A stretch of DNA of 35,740 nt from Kordiimonadaceae bacterium. Its GTDB lineage: Bacteria > Pseudomonadota > Alphaproteobacteria > Sphingomonadales > Emcibacteraceae. The notes below the pieces were generated by a model. That model was given only the letters and a program-made list of their open reading frames with translations, was not told the origin of the DNA and searched no databases. Of this stretch, positions 26,056 to 33,496 are shown one piece after another (within the stretch, counting starts at the first letter, position 1; each line of letters starts with the position of its first letter). The position numbers and the translations under genes were made by a program. The stretch lies in NCBI GenBank assembly GCA_018660225.1, contig JABJKT010000136.1:1-35740 (forward strand), given 5' to 3'.

Positions 26056-26895
26056 TTAGCTAATCATAAAGCCCTTAGCTGTATCATAGCTCGTTATCAT
26101 CATCTGTACTTCGTCCCCAGGTGTGTCATGCTCAACAAAGAAATGTTTTAGCCCTGCATGACTTGCTTTTGCTAAAATTGCGTTAAAGTCAATGGCGCCA
26201 TTACCAACATAAACCATTTCACCGTCCTCGCGTCTGTCTTTGACATGACACATATGAAAACGTCCCGGATATTTATCAAAATATTCAAATGGATCATGAC
26301 CCGCTTCAATGATCCAGAACAGATCCATTTCCATTACCATAATATCATCTGATAACTGTTCAAGCAGCATGTCATAGGGCTTAACACCGTCAAATGGTTT
26401 AAATTCAAATTCATGGTTATGATAAGCAAAATTGATCCCCGCTTTATTACACTGCTCCCCCACCGCCTGGAATAGCTCGGCATTGCGCTTGTACTGATCC
26501 ATCGATTTTCTGTTTTCTTCACCGAGCCAGGCAAGTGTAATATATTTCTGATCCATGGTTGCTGCATATTCAATAGTTGCTTTCAGCGCATCACCGCGAA
26601 GTTGATCAATATTCACGTGGATTGACGGGCTAACAAGACCGTTTTGATCGATCATCGCCTTCACATCCCTCGCACTGCGGCCATAATAATTGAAGAACTC
26701 CACTTCTTTGTAACCAATTTCCGCTACCTGCGCGAGGCTTGCTTCCATATTTTCAGCCATCATATTGCGGATGGTATAAAGCTGAATCCCAACATTTCCA
26801 ATTGGCGCTGCAAAGGCGCGTGTAAGACCGCCCATGCTCAACATGCTCGCCGCACTAAAAGCTGCAGTGGTTTTGATAAATTTACGTCTATTCAT
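26056..26895 (-). CDS. Tat-exported sugar phosphate isomerase/epimerase-like TIM barrel (copy 2)
   Basis: A 279-residue TIM barrel with the twin-arginine signal NRRKFIKTTAAFSAASMLSM. It shares most motifs with copy 1: GIQLYTIRNMMAENMEASLA, QVAEIGYKEVEFF, FAYHNHEFEF, MEMDLFWIIEAGHDPFEYFD, KYPGRFHMCHVKD and FFVEHDTPGDE. The Glu/Asp/His/Glu metal site looks intact. Copies 1 and 2 alternate with GMC genes (one intact, one deleted), suggesting a duplicated two-gene unit. A role in periplasmic cleavage or isomerisation of 3-keto sugars is inferred. Confidence 0.85.
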   Translation of the reverse strand: MNRRKFIKTTAAFSAASMLSMGGLTRAFAAPIGNVGIQLYTIRNMMAENMEASLAQVAEIGYKEVEFFNYYGRSARDVKAMIDQNGLVSPSIHVNIDQLRGDALKATIEYAATMDQKYITLAWLGEENRKSMDQYKRNAELFQAVGEQCNKAGINFAYHNHEFEFKPFDGVKPYDMLLEQLSDDIMVMEMDLFWIIEAGHDPFEYFDKYPGRFHMCHVKDRREDGEMVYVGNGAIDFNAILAKASHAGLKHFFVEHDTPGDEVQMMITSYDTAKGFMIS

Positions 26896-26911
26896 AAAAT
26901 AATTCTTTCAG

Positions 26912-27046
26912 TTAAAGCGCATTTGCTTTCATTTGTGTGACGGCATAATCCACAGCTCTTGCCGTAAAGGCCATATAAGTTAGTGAAGGTTTCTGACACG
27001 TCGATGAAGCCCGCTGCCCCATCGGTGATAAAAACATTCCCTACGT
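26912..27046 (-). pseudogene. 3'-terminal remnant of a second GMC oxidoreductase gene
   Basis: The minus strand here encodes DVGNVFITDG, then after a frame change CQKPSLTYMAFTARAVDYAV and a C-terminus ending in stop at 26912-26914. This parallels DVDNVFITDG...CQNPSLTYMALTARAVDYAV at the end of the intact GMC gene (24325-26019). A nucleotide comparison between the conserved GATGG and ACTTATATGG gives 38 nt here against 40 nt there, a net 2-nt deletion causing the frameshift. Only about 45 codons remain. The body of the gene is missing, and the remnant abuts and slightly overlaps the end of the subunit-3-like gene. Confidence 0.85.
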
Positions 27047-27577
27047 CGCCCACGTGCGGCCAACTTGCTCAAACGGCACACATCCCTGATATGGTCCTGG
27101 ATATTGTTCGTAACGAAGTTCTTCTTCGGCACCGATCTGCGATGTAAAATACCCGACTAGAGTAAGCTCTTTAAATTCGGCAAAAAAGCTCTTGTCTTCT
27201 GTTTCTTCATTATCCATTTCGCTCATAATGCTATGACGTTCATCCGCTGAGCCGCTCATAAAGCGGCTATCGACAGCCGCCAGACCTTTCATGAAATTTT
27301 CTCGCTCGTCGTCGTAATACCAATCAGATACAATCAAATGGATATAGTCTGGCACTCCCGCCATTATAGCACCGGGTGTGTCGGTATCAGGAATAATCAT
27401 TTGTGCCATTTCACTAACCAAATTTAGCTGATCCGCTGAAAAGGCCGCATTGTTAATATCCTGTGCGGCCGCACCACTAAGTACACCGCTTATAACCGAT
27501 GCGGATAATGCACCACCAGTCATAAGGGCAACCGTTTTAAGCATTTGCCGCCTGTTTAAATCATTAAAATCTGTCAT
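27041..27577 (-). CDS. Gluconate 2-dehydrogenase subunit 3-like Tat protein
   Basis: A 178-residue small subunit of GMC-type dehydrogenases (gluconate_2-dh3 family). It has a twin-arginine signal (NRRQMLKTVALMTGGALS), then DQLNLVSEMAQMIIPDTDTP, GAIMAGVPDYIHLIVSDWY and the C-terminal YPGPYQGCVPFEQVGRTWAT. Such subunits escort the signal-less FAD subunit through the Tat pathway and assist maturation. The last codons and stop run into the remnant of a deleted GMC gene, so its original C-terminus may have been changed by a few residues. It is now the only visible partner for the intact GMC protein. Confidence 0.85.
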   Translation of the reverse strand: MTDFNDLNRRQMLKTVALMTGGALSASVISGVLSGAAAQDINNAAFSADQLNLVSEMAQMIIPDTDTPGAIMAGVPDYIHLIVSDWYYDDERENFMKGLAAVDSRFMSGSADERHSIMSEMDNEETEDKSFFAEFKELTLVGYFTSQIGAEEELRYEQYPGPYQGCVPFEQVGRTWAT

Positions 27578-27580
27578 GGT

Positions 27581-28633
27581 TTATAGTCCTAAAACTTTAT
27601 TATTTAAATCCGCATCCGATCCTGCACCGGCAAAATCATCAAAGCTCCGCTCGGCTGGCTTGATGATATGATCACTAACAAACTGTGCACCCTCTTTTGC
27701 GCCAGTTTCCGCATCCTTAATGCAGCATTCCCATTCAACAACGGCCCAGCCATCAAATCCGTACTGTGTAAGCTTACTAAAAATGCCGTTAAAATCGATC
27801 TGACCGTCGCCTAGCGATCTAAAGCGGCCCGGCCGGTCAACCCACGACTGATAGCCACCATAAACACCAGAGCGCCCATTTGTATTAAGCTCACCATCTT
27901 TGACATGGAACATCTTAATACGTTCATGGTAAATATCAATAAATTCCAGATAATCCATTCCCTGCAAAATCAGATGACTTGGATCATATAAAATATTTGC
28001 TCGCGGGTGATTATCAACCGCCTTAAGAAACATTTCAAAACTTACCCCATCATGAAGATCTTCACCGGGATGGATTTCATAACAAACATCAACACCAACG
28101 TCATCAAAGGCGTTGAGAATTGGTAACCAGCGCCTGGCAAGTTCGGCAAAGCCCTGCTCAACCAACCCCTCAGGACGCTGCGGCCATGGATAGACCGTAT
28201 GCCAAAGAAGTGCCCCCGGGAATGTCACATGTGCCGTCAGCCCAAGGTTCTTACTGGCTTTTGCTGCCAGCATTAATTGCTCAGTGGCCCATTTCTCTTT
28301 GGCTTTATGATCATCCTTAGCGTGATCGGGGCCAAAGGCGTTAAAGAGCGTATCATATGCCGGATGGCAAGCTACCAATTGACCCTGAACGTGGGTCGAT
28401 AGTTCAGTGATTTCCACACCATATTTTGCTGCTGTTTTTATTAGATCGTCGCAATAAGTCTGATCTTCCGCCGCTCGTTCAAGATCAAATATACGTCCGT
28501 CCCACGACGGAATTTGAACACCAATATAACCGATTGACGCCGCCCATTCGACAATGGATTCAAAGCTATTATAGGGCGCTTCATCACCTGCAAACTGTGC
28601 TAAAAAAAGCGCTGGTCCTTTAATTTGTTTCAT
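27581..28633 (-). CDS. Cytoplasmic sugar phosphate isomerase/epimerase-like TIM barrel (copy 3)
   Basis: A 350-residue TIM barrel, longer than copies 1 and 2 and without a signal peptide. Visible motifs are SIGYIGVQIPSWDGRIFDL, ELSTHVQGQLVACHPAYD, CYEIHPGEDLHDG, ANILYDPSHLILQGMDYLEF, MFHVKDGELNTNGRSG and WAVVEWECCIKD. The putative metal ligands Glu (YEIHP), Asp/His (YDPSH), His (FHVKD) and Glu (VEWE) are present. Proteins of this type sit beside Gfo/Idh/MocA oxidoreductases in 3-keto-glycoside and keto-sugar pathways, and a cytosolic keto-sugar lyase or isomerase is inferred. It lies 10 nt after the oxidoreductase gene and 3 nt before the subunit-3 gene. Confidence 0.85.
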   Translation of the reverse strand: MKQIKGPALFLAQFAGDEAPYNSFESIVEWAASIGYIGVQIPSWDGRIFDLERAAEDQTYCDDLIKTAAKYGVEITELSTHVQGQLVACHPAYDTLFNAFGPDHAKDDHKAKEKWATEQLMLAAKASKNLGLTAHVTFPGALLWHTVYPWPQRPEGLVEQGFAELARRWLPILNAFDDVGVDVCYEIHPGEDLHDGVSFEMFLKAVDNHPRANILYDPSHLILQGMDYLEFIDIYHERIKMFHVKDGELNTNGRSGVYGGYQSWVDRPGRFRSLGDGQIDFNGIFSKLTQYGFDGWAVVEWECCIKDAETGAKEGAQFVSDHIIKPAERSFDDFAGAGSDADLNNKVLGL

Positions 28634-28643
28634 ATTTTAGTTC

Positions 28644-29807
28644 CTAGTTTTCAATTTTTATCCATTTCTCATTTGAATTGGTGCTTTTCACCAACGCTTC
28701 AACGAAGGCCATGCCACGCACGCCTTCTTCAATTCCGATAAGGCCGTGCCCCATATAATCCCCCTCGAAGGCTCTGATCGCTTCAGCAAACCCTGTATAT
28801 AGATTGGCAAATGCCTCAAGATAGCCTTCTGGATGTCCTGATGGTAAGCGGCAAGCACTGTATGCTTCTGCCGATAAATTGCTTTTATCCAACCCAGCCG
28901 TATATGTCTGCATCGCTGCACCGTGCGGTTTATAATAAAGATTAAATGGTTCCATCTGGTGCCATTCAAGACCGCCTTTTTCGCCGTAAATTTTAATCTT
29001 CAGGGCATTTTCCTCACCGGCGCAAATCTGGCTCGCCGTTAAAGTGCCGCTGGCTCCGTTTTGCATACGGAATAAAACAGAGCCGTCATCATCGAGAAGG
29101 CGCCCTTTAACATATATATTCAAGTCCGCGCAAACATCGACCATTATATCACCAGATATATATTCCGCCAGATTATGGGCATGTGTGCCGATATCACCCA
29201 TCGCACCCGCAACACCCGATTTCGCGGGATCCATGCGCCACTCAGCTTGTTTATTATCCACATCCTGCGAAAGCCAGCCCTGGGGATATTCAACCAGTAT
29301 TTTACGAATTTCACCTAACTTGCCATCTTTAACCATCGCTCTAGCCTGCTTGACCATCGGGTATCCAAGATAAGTATGGGTAAGGCCGTAAAGGAGGCCT
29401 GTTTCATCTACAATATCCTGAAGTTTTTTTGCTTCATCAAGATTAAGTGTTGCCGGCTTATCGGACATCACATGAAATCCTGCCCTGAGGGCCGCCTCGG
29501 CTGGCGGTAAATGCAAATGATTTGGCGTGACAATGGCCACGAAATCCATCCGCTCACCGATCGGCAGGGCCGCTTCTTTTTCCATCATCTGGTTATAATC
29601 CTCGTAAACTCTGGCAGGATCAAGAAACAGATCACTGCCTGTCTGTTTGGATTTTTCAAAATCACTACTGAAAGAACCGCAGACAAGTTCTATTTGATTA
29701 TCAAGTCGCGCCGCCATGCGGTGCACTTCGCCGATAAAAGAACCCGGTCCGCCACCGACCATCCCCATTCTTATTTTACGGCTTGAGGCATTAATTTGAT
29801 CAGACAT
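28644..29807 (-). CDS. Gfo/Idh/MocA-family NAD(P)-dependent oxidoreductase
   Basis: A 387-residue cytosolic oxidoreductase and first gene of the long minus-strand operon. It has the Rossmann motif GMVGGGPGSFIGEVH, FVAIVTPNHLHLPPAEAAL, the catalytic-Lys block MSDKPATLN (variant of EKP), and GDIGTHAHNLAEYISG with the conserved Asp/His pair. The C-terminal domain contains SGHPEGYLEAFANLY. The family oxidises or reduces sugar ring hydroxyls, including C3 of glucosides; that substrate is inferred. TTG at 29810 extends the frame, but ATG 29807 has AGGGAG upstream. It is driven by a LacI-operated promoter at 29843-29871. Confidence 0.9.
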   Translation of the reverse strand: MSDQINASSRKIRMGMVGGGPGSFIGEVHRMAARLDNQIELVCGSFSSDFEKSKQTGSDLFLDPARVYEDYNQMMEKEAALPIGERMDFVAIVTPNHLHLPPAEAALRAGFHVMSDKPATLNLDEAKKLQDIVDETGLLYGLTHTYLGYPMVKQARAMVKDGKLGEIRKILVEYPQGWLSQDVDNKQAEWRMDPAKSGVAGAMGDIGTHAHNLAEYISGDIMVDVCADLNIYVKGRLLDDDGSVLFRMQNGASGTLTASQICAGEENALKIKIYGEKGGLEWHQMEPFNLYYKPHGAAMQTYTAGLDKSNLSAEAYSACRLPSGHPEGYLEAFANLYTGFAEAIRAFEGDYMGHGLIGIEEGVRGMAFVEALVKSTNSNEKWIKIEN

Positions 29808-29840
29808 CAAAACTCCCTATTTTTTATCCTATATCCCTAA

Positions 29841-29862
29841 AAAATGTAATCAATTACATTTT
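29841..29862. promoter_or_regulatory. LacI-family operator in the glycoside operon promoter
   Basis: AAAATGTAAT (29841-29850) and ATTACATTTT (29853-29862) form a perfect 10-bp inverted repeat around CA, the right size and shape for a LacI-family dimer. It covers the spacer and -10 of the leftward promoter. A related site lies at 34815-34838 upstream of zwf. Confidence 0.75.
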
Positions 29863-29871
29863 AATTGGCAA
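29843..29871 (-). promoter_or_regulatory. Promoter of the glycoside operon (minus strand)
   Basis: On the minus strand, -35 TTGCCA (29871-29866) and -10 TACATT (29848-29843) are separated by exactly 17 nt. The operator lies within the spacer and -10, so bound repressor would block RNA polymerase. The zwf promoter has the same 17-nt spacing, the same -10 and the same operator phase. Confidence 0.65.
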
Positions 29872-29893
29872 GCTATATTTCCTTGTGTAATAT
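29865..29893 (+). promoter_or_regulatory. Promoter of lacI-like gene and DUF1080 gene
   Basis: -35 TTGGCA (29865-29870) and -10 TAATAT (29888-29893) have a 17-nt spacer. Its -35 overlaps the -35 of the divergent operon promoter by 5 nt. The operator lies just upstream of it, which allows autoregulation or competition between the two promoters. Confidence 0.5.
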
Positions 29894-29941
29894 GAGCTGA
29901 AATAACAAAAATAACAACACATCTTTAATCAGGAAAGAATG

Positions 29942-30940
29942 ATGGCAACAATTCGTGATGTCTCTAAAATAGCAGGCGTATCGGTCGCGACCGTTTCACG
30001 AACCCTGAGCAAACCTGATAAAGTATCAGCAAAAACCAGAAAAATAGTTGAAGCCGCGATCAAGAAAACCAATTATAAACCAGATATGCTCGCCCGTAAT
30101 TTCAGAACCAGAAAATCTTCAACCATCGTTGTACTGGTGCCTGATATCGCAAACCCGTTTTTCTCCCGTGTTATTCGTGGCATTGAGCAAACCGCCCAGA
30201 GCCTTGGATACGCAGTTTTGCTTGGTGACACACAAGGCCTGCGTACACGGGAATATACATATGCCAACATGGTAAGAACCTCGCAGACCGACGGCATTAT
30301 CCAACTTGACTGCCATATACCGTTTGAAGATGGAATTGATACGTCGGCACCACTGGTCAATGCCTGCGACTGTATTCGCGGCACGGATATTCCAAGCGTT
30401 GAACTGGACAATGTAACGGCTGCTCAAAAGATGACTGAACATCTAATCTCTTTAGGGCACATCAATATTGGCCTTATCACCGGACCGTTAAGCAGTACGG
30501 TCACGAAGGACAGGCTTAAAGGTTATAAAAATGCGTTAAAAAAGAATGCCATTGCTATCAATGATACAAATATAACAGTTGGCGATTATTCTATTTCTTC
30601 CGGGACATTAGCGGCAAACGATCTTTTCAAAAACAAAACGCCACCAAGCGCCATTTTTTGCATGAATGATGAAATGGCCATTGGCGCAATTCAACAGGCA
30701 AAAAAAAATGGACTAAATGTCCCAAATGACATTTCCATTGCAGGCTTTGATGATATTAGCTTTGCCGAATTTTGCGACCCACCGCTTACAACCATTTCCC
30801 AGCCCGCTGAAGAGTTTGGCACAAAGGCAATGTCAATGCTGTATGATGTCATTAATGGAAATGAGCCAGAAAACAAGAATACCTACCTGCCCTTCGAACT
30901 TATCATTCGTGATAGTACAGGCCCAAATAAAAGGATATAA
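29942..30940 (+). CDS. LacI-family transcriptional regulator
   Basis: A 332-residue regulator with an N-terminal LacI helix-turn-helix and hinge (TIRDVSKIAGVSVATVSRTL, then NYKPDMLARNFRTRKSSTIV). It has a periplasmic-binding-protein-like effector domain (VPDIANPFFSRVIRGIEQTA, PSAIFCMNDEMAIGAIQ, ISIAGFDDISFAEFCDPPLT). AGGAAAG at 29931-29937 fits the second ATG (29942) better than the first (29939). It sits divergently from the glycoside operon, is co-transcribed with the DUF1080 gene (1-nt gap), and probably binds the two operators at 29841-29862 and 34815-34838. The effector is most likely a sugar or keto-sugar; this is inferred. Confidence 0.93.
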   Translation: MATIRDVSKIAGVSVATVSRTLSKPDKVSAKTRKIVEAAIKKTNYKPDMLARNFRTRKSSTIVVLVPDIANPFFSRVIRGIEQTAQSLGYAVLLGDTQGLRTREYTYANMVRTSQTDGIIQLDCHIPFEDGIDTSAPLVNACDCIRGTDIPSVELDNVTAAQKMTEHLISLGHINIGLITGPLSSTVTKDRLKGYKNALKKNAIAINDTNITVGDYSISSGTLAANDLFKNKTPPSAIFCMNDEMAIGAIQQAKKNGLNVPNDISIAGFDDISFAEFCDPPLTTISQPAEEFGTKAMSMLYDVINGNEPENKNTYLPFELIIRDSTGPNKRI

Positions 30941-30941
30941 A

Positions 30942-31715
30942 ATGAAATTATTTACCCTGTTAATACTCTTCATCAGCTTTGCAAACGCCTCAGTTGCCGC
31001 AGAAGAAAAATGGATATCTCTTTTCAATGGTAAAAATCTCGATGGCTGGACCGTTAAATTCAGTGGTTCCGATCTAGGCGTAAATTACAAAAACACCTTC
31101 CGCGTTCATGACGGCATGCTATCGGTGAATTATGATGAATACGACGAATTTAAAGAAGAATATGGCCATATTTTTTATAATCAAAAATTCTCGCATTATA
31201 AAATTAAACTTGAATATAGATTTACCGGCGAACAAATAAAAGGTGGTCCCGATTGGGGCATCCGTAATAATGGCATTATGTTCCATACCCAATCGCCTGA
31301 GAGTATGAAAAAACTTCATGGCTGGCCAGTCTCGCTCGAATTTCAGCTTCTTGGCGGTTTGAGTGACGGTAAAGAGCGCCATACGGGAAATGTCTGTACG
31401 CCGGGCACACACATCGTGCTGGACGGAAAACTTGAAAAAACTCATTGCATTGATTCAAATTCCAAAACTTATCACGGTGATCAATGGGTCACCGCCGAGC
31501 TGGAAGTCAAAGATGACGAATATATGCGCCAATGGATAAACGGCGAATTAGTTATGGAATATAAAAAGCCGATTGCTGATAAATTTGATCCTGAGCAACC
31601 TGCCCATCCCATGGCCGACGGCATACCAGTTACTGAAGGATATATCGCCTTACAAGCTGAAAGCCATCCAACTGATTTTCGAAATATCATGATTTTAAAT
31701 TTGGATGATCAATAG
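30942..31715 (+). CDS. Secreted DUF1080 protein (3-keto-disaccharide hydrolase family)
   Basis: A 257-residue protein with a Sec signal peptide (MKLFTLLILFISFANASVAA) and a single concanavalin-like DUF1080 domain. It shows the family opening WISLFNGKNLDGWTVKF, YGHIFYNQKFSHYKIKLEYR, PDWGIRNNGIMFHTQ, SLEFQLLGG, WVTAELEV, IALQAESHPTDFRNI and the C-terminal beta strand. Members of this family are annotated as 3-keto-disaccharide hydrolases. The start is the ATG right after the lacI stop, with AAGGA 6 nt upstream; an in-frame extension to 30717 inside lacI is spurious. It converges with glk, 6 nt apart. It is probably exported to cleave keto-glycosides made by the GMC enzyme. Confidence 0.88.
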   Translation: MKLFTLLILFISFANASVAAEEKWISLFNGKNLDGWTVKFSGSDLGVNYKNTFRVHDGMLSVNYDEYDEFKEEYGHIFYNQKFSHYKIKLEYRFTGEQIKGGPDWGIRNNGIMFHTQSPESMKKLHGWPVSLEFQLLGGLSDGKERHTGNVCTPGTHIVLDGKLEKTHCIDSNSKTYHGDQWVTAELEVKDDEYMRQWINGELVMEYKKPIADKFDPEQPAHPMADGIPVTEGYIALQAESHPTDFRNIMILNLDDQ

Positions 31716-31721
31716 ACAGTT

Positions 31722-32684
31722 TTATAAAAACATACCTGAATAATAGCCTGCGGCACCGAATAGTGCCGGCTGTTCTTCCAGGATAATCTGTGTTTTAATA
31801 TCTTTTACGAAGGGCAGCTTTTCATTTTCTTCAAATTTTTCTCGAAAATCACTTTTGAGGAATATATCCATGATTTTAGGTAGCACACCACCGGCAAGGT
31901 ATACCCCGCCCGTTGCATTAAAAGTCCCCGCCATATCACTGACATATGAGCCAAGCATGCTGCAAAATAACTCAAAGGTCTCAATGCTGTCTTCGTCTTT
32001 ATCCTCTGTAGCTTTTTGGTTTATTTCTGCTGGCGCGAGTTTTAAATAATGCTTTCCTTTTATTGCACCAAGTCCGTAATAAATATTACTTAGCCCACGG
32101 CCAGACACAAGATCCTCTACGGTTAGGCGTTGATATTCTTTATTAAGCACTGCACAAATTTCTTTTTCTAGATCACTGCTTGGTGAAAATCCTATATGAC
32201 CGCCTTCACTGGCAATCGCTTTCCATTTATCCCCGGCCGAGACAAGCGCGCCGACACCGATACCTGTACCGGGCCCGACAACAATCTTATTTCCACGTTC
32301 TTCAATTTCACCGCCCCCTATTTGCTGAAGCTGGTTTTCTTTAAGCAGCGGTAGCGCGCAAGCTTTTGCGCAAAAATCATTAAGGACTTTTACCTCATCC
32401 ATTTTCATAAAGGGTGCTAGCTCAGATTGATTAAACTGCCAAGTGCCATTGGTCATTGACACTTCGTCCTTATTTACCGGCCCGGCAAATGCAATTGCTG
32501 CACGTTTTGGTCTTGCCCCGATATGATTTAGGTAATCAGAAACCGCATCTTCCAGATAGAGCCAGTTTTCGGTTGGCAATACAGACAGTTTTTCAAGCTT
32601 GATATCATTTTCTTCGTTGATATGGGCCAGCGCAAAACGTACGTTGGTTCCTCCGATATCTGCTACTAAAAATTCTGAACTCAT
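31722..32684 (-). CDS. glk: Glucokinase
   Basis: ATP-dependent glucose kinase producing glucose-6-phosphate, 320 aa. Motifs are VADIGGTNVRFALAHI at the N-terminus, AAIAFAGPVNKDEVSMTNGTW, KVLNDFCAKA, VVGPGTGIGVGALV, SEGGHIGFSP and GGVYLAGGVLPKI, typical of the bacterial Glk family. It is downstream of pgl with a 109-nt gap that contains its own apparent promoter. It would phosphorylate glucose released by the glycoside system. Confidence 0.93.
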   Translation of the reverse strand: MSSEFLVADIGGTNVRFALAHINEENDIKLEKLSVLPTENWLYLEDAVSDYLNHIGARPKRAAIAFAGPVNKDEVSMTNGTWQFNQSELAPFMKMDEVKVLNDFCAKACALPLLKENQLQQIGGGEIEERGNKIVVGPGTGIGVGALVSAGDKWKAIASEGGHIGFSPSSDLEKEICAVLNKEYQRLTVEDLVSGRGLSNIYYGLGAIKGKHYLKLAPAEINQKATEDKDEDSIETFELFCSMLGSYVSDMAGTFNATGGVYLAGGVLPKIMDIFLKSDFREKFEENEKLPFVKDIKTQIILEEQPALFGAAGYYSGMFL

Positions 32685-32740
32685 TTTAATTTAAAATCCC
32701 AAACGGCTATTCATTGTATAATTAAATTTCATCTAATAAG

Positions 32741-32769
32741 ATTTAAGTTTCTTTGGTACTCAATGTCAA
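32741..32769 (-). promoter_or_regulatory. Putative glk promoter
   Basis: On the minus strand a consensus -35 TTGACA (32769-32764) and a -10 TTAAAT (32746-32741) are 17 nt apart in the pgl-glk gap. No LacI-type operator is visible here, so glk may be expressed independently of the glycoside regulator. Confidence 0.5.
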
Positions 32770-32793
32770 CATCCATTAATTTTCTTAACGTAC

Positions 32794-33492
32794 TTAGTTG
32801 GCCCAATAAAGGCTCACCGGGACTTTATTTTGATGCAATAGATAACTTACCGGTAACGCATCAGTTTTAAATAGCCGCGCACGTTCAAATATCTTTAATT
32901 TTTTGGTGCCGTAAAATAATAATATTATTTTTTTAGCGTTCAATAGAGAGTTTAATGTCATCGACATTCTAGGAGTGTCACCACCGCCGCGCCTTATGCC
33001 ATGACAAAAATTTTCATTCTTTTCATCCATTGCCGCAGCCGTATCTTCAAGGCCGGGAAATAAGGATGCCACATGGCCGTCCTCGCCCATTCCAAGCAAA
33101 ACAACATCAAAAGGCATCACCATAGCGGCAATATTTCTGTTACTCTGCTTCTGGCCAATGAAAGGATCATCGCCTGCTGATTTAAGTCCAATATAATTAG
33201 CATTCTTTGCATTATTTTGCAGCAGTGTTTCTCTGATTAGTCGTTCATTGCTATCCTGATGGTCAGGCTCAACCCACCTTTCATCCGTGGGCGCGAACCA
33301 AACATTGTGCCAGCTTAATTCCTGTTCAGATAATAAATTATAAAGTGGCCCCGGTGTTGTTCCGCCAGAAAGTAGCATCGAAGCTTTATTTCTGCTATCC
33401 AAGCCTTGTGATAAACTGCTCATCACATCATCTTTCAGCTGTAATAAGAGCTCATCCCGGTTATCAAATTTATAGTCATTCAAATCTGTCAT
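32794..33492 (-). CDS. pgl: 6-phosphogluconolactonase
   Basis: Hydrolyses 6-phosphogluconolactone to 6-phosphogluconate, 232 aa. Motifs are MLLSGGTTPGPLYNLL, WHNVWFAPTDERWVEPDHQD, SNERLIRETLL and VVLLGMGEDGHVASLFPG, characteristic of the DevB/SOL-type enzyme. It lies 4 nt downstream of zwf in the same transcript. The product would feed the Entner-Doudoroff or pentose phosphate route, although no edd is present at this locus. Confidence 0.95.
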   Translation of the reverse strand: MTDLNDYKFDNRDELLLQLKDDVMSSLSQGLDSRNKASMLLSGGTTPGPLYNLLSEQELSWHNVWFAPTDERWVEPDHQDSNERLIRETLLQNNAKNANYIGLKSAGDDPFIGQKQSNRNIAAMVMPFDVVLLGMGEDGHVASLFPGLEDTAAAMDEKNENFCHGIRRGGGDTPRMSMTLNSLLNAKKIILLFYGTKKLKIFERARLFKTDALPVSYLLHQNKVPVSLYWAN

Positions 33493-33496
33493 TACA

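Noticed and set aside
30717-30941. N-terminal extension of the DUF1080 gene into lacI
   Set aside because: The extension is an out-of-frame shadow of lacI; the signal peptide begins at the ATG at 30942 with AAGGA upstream.
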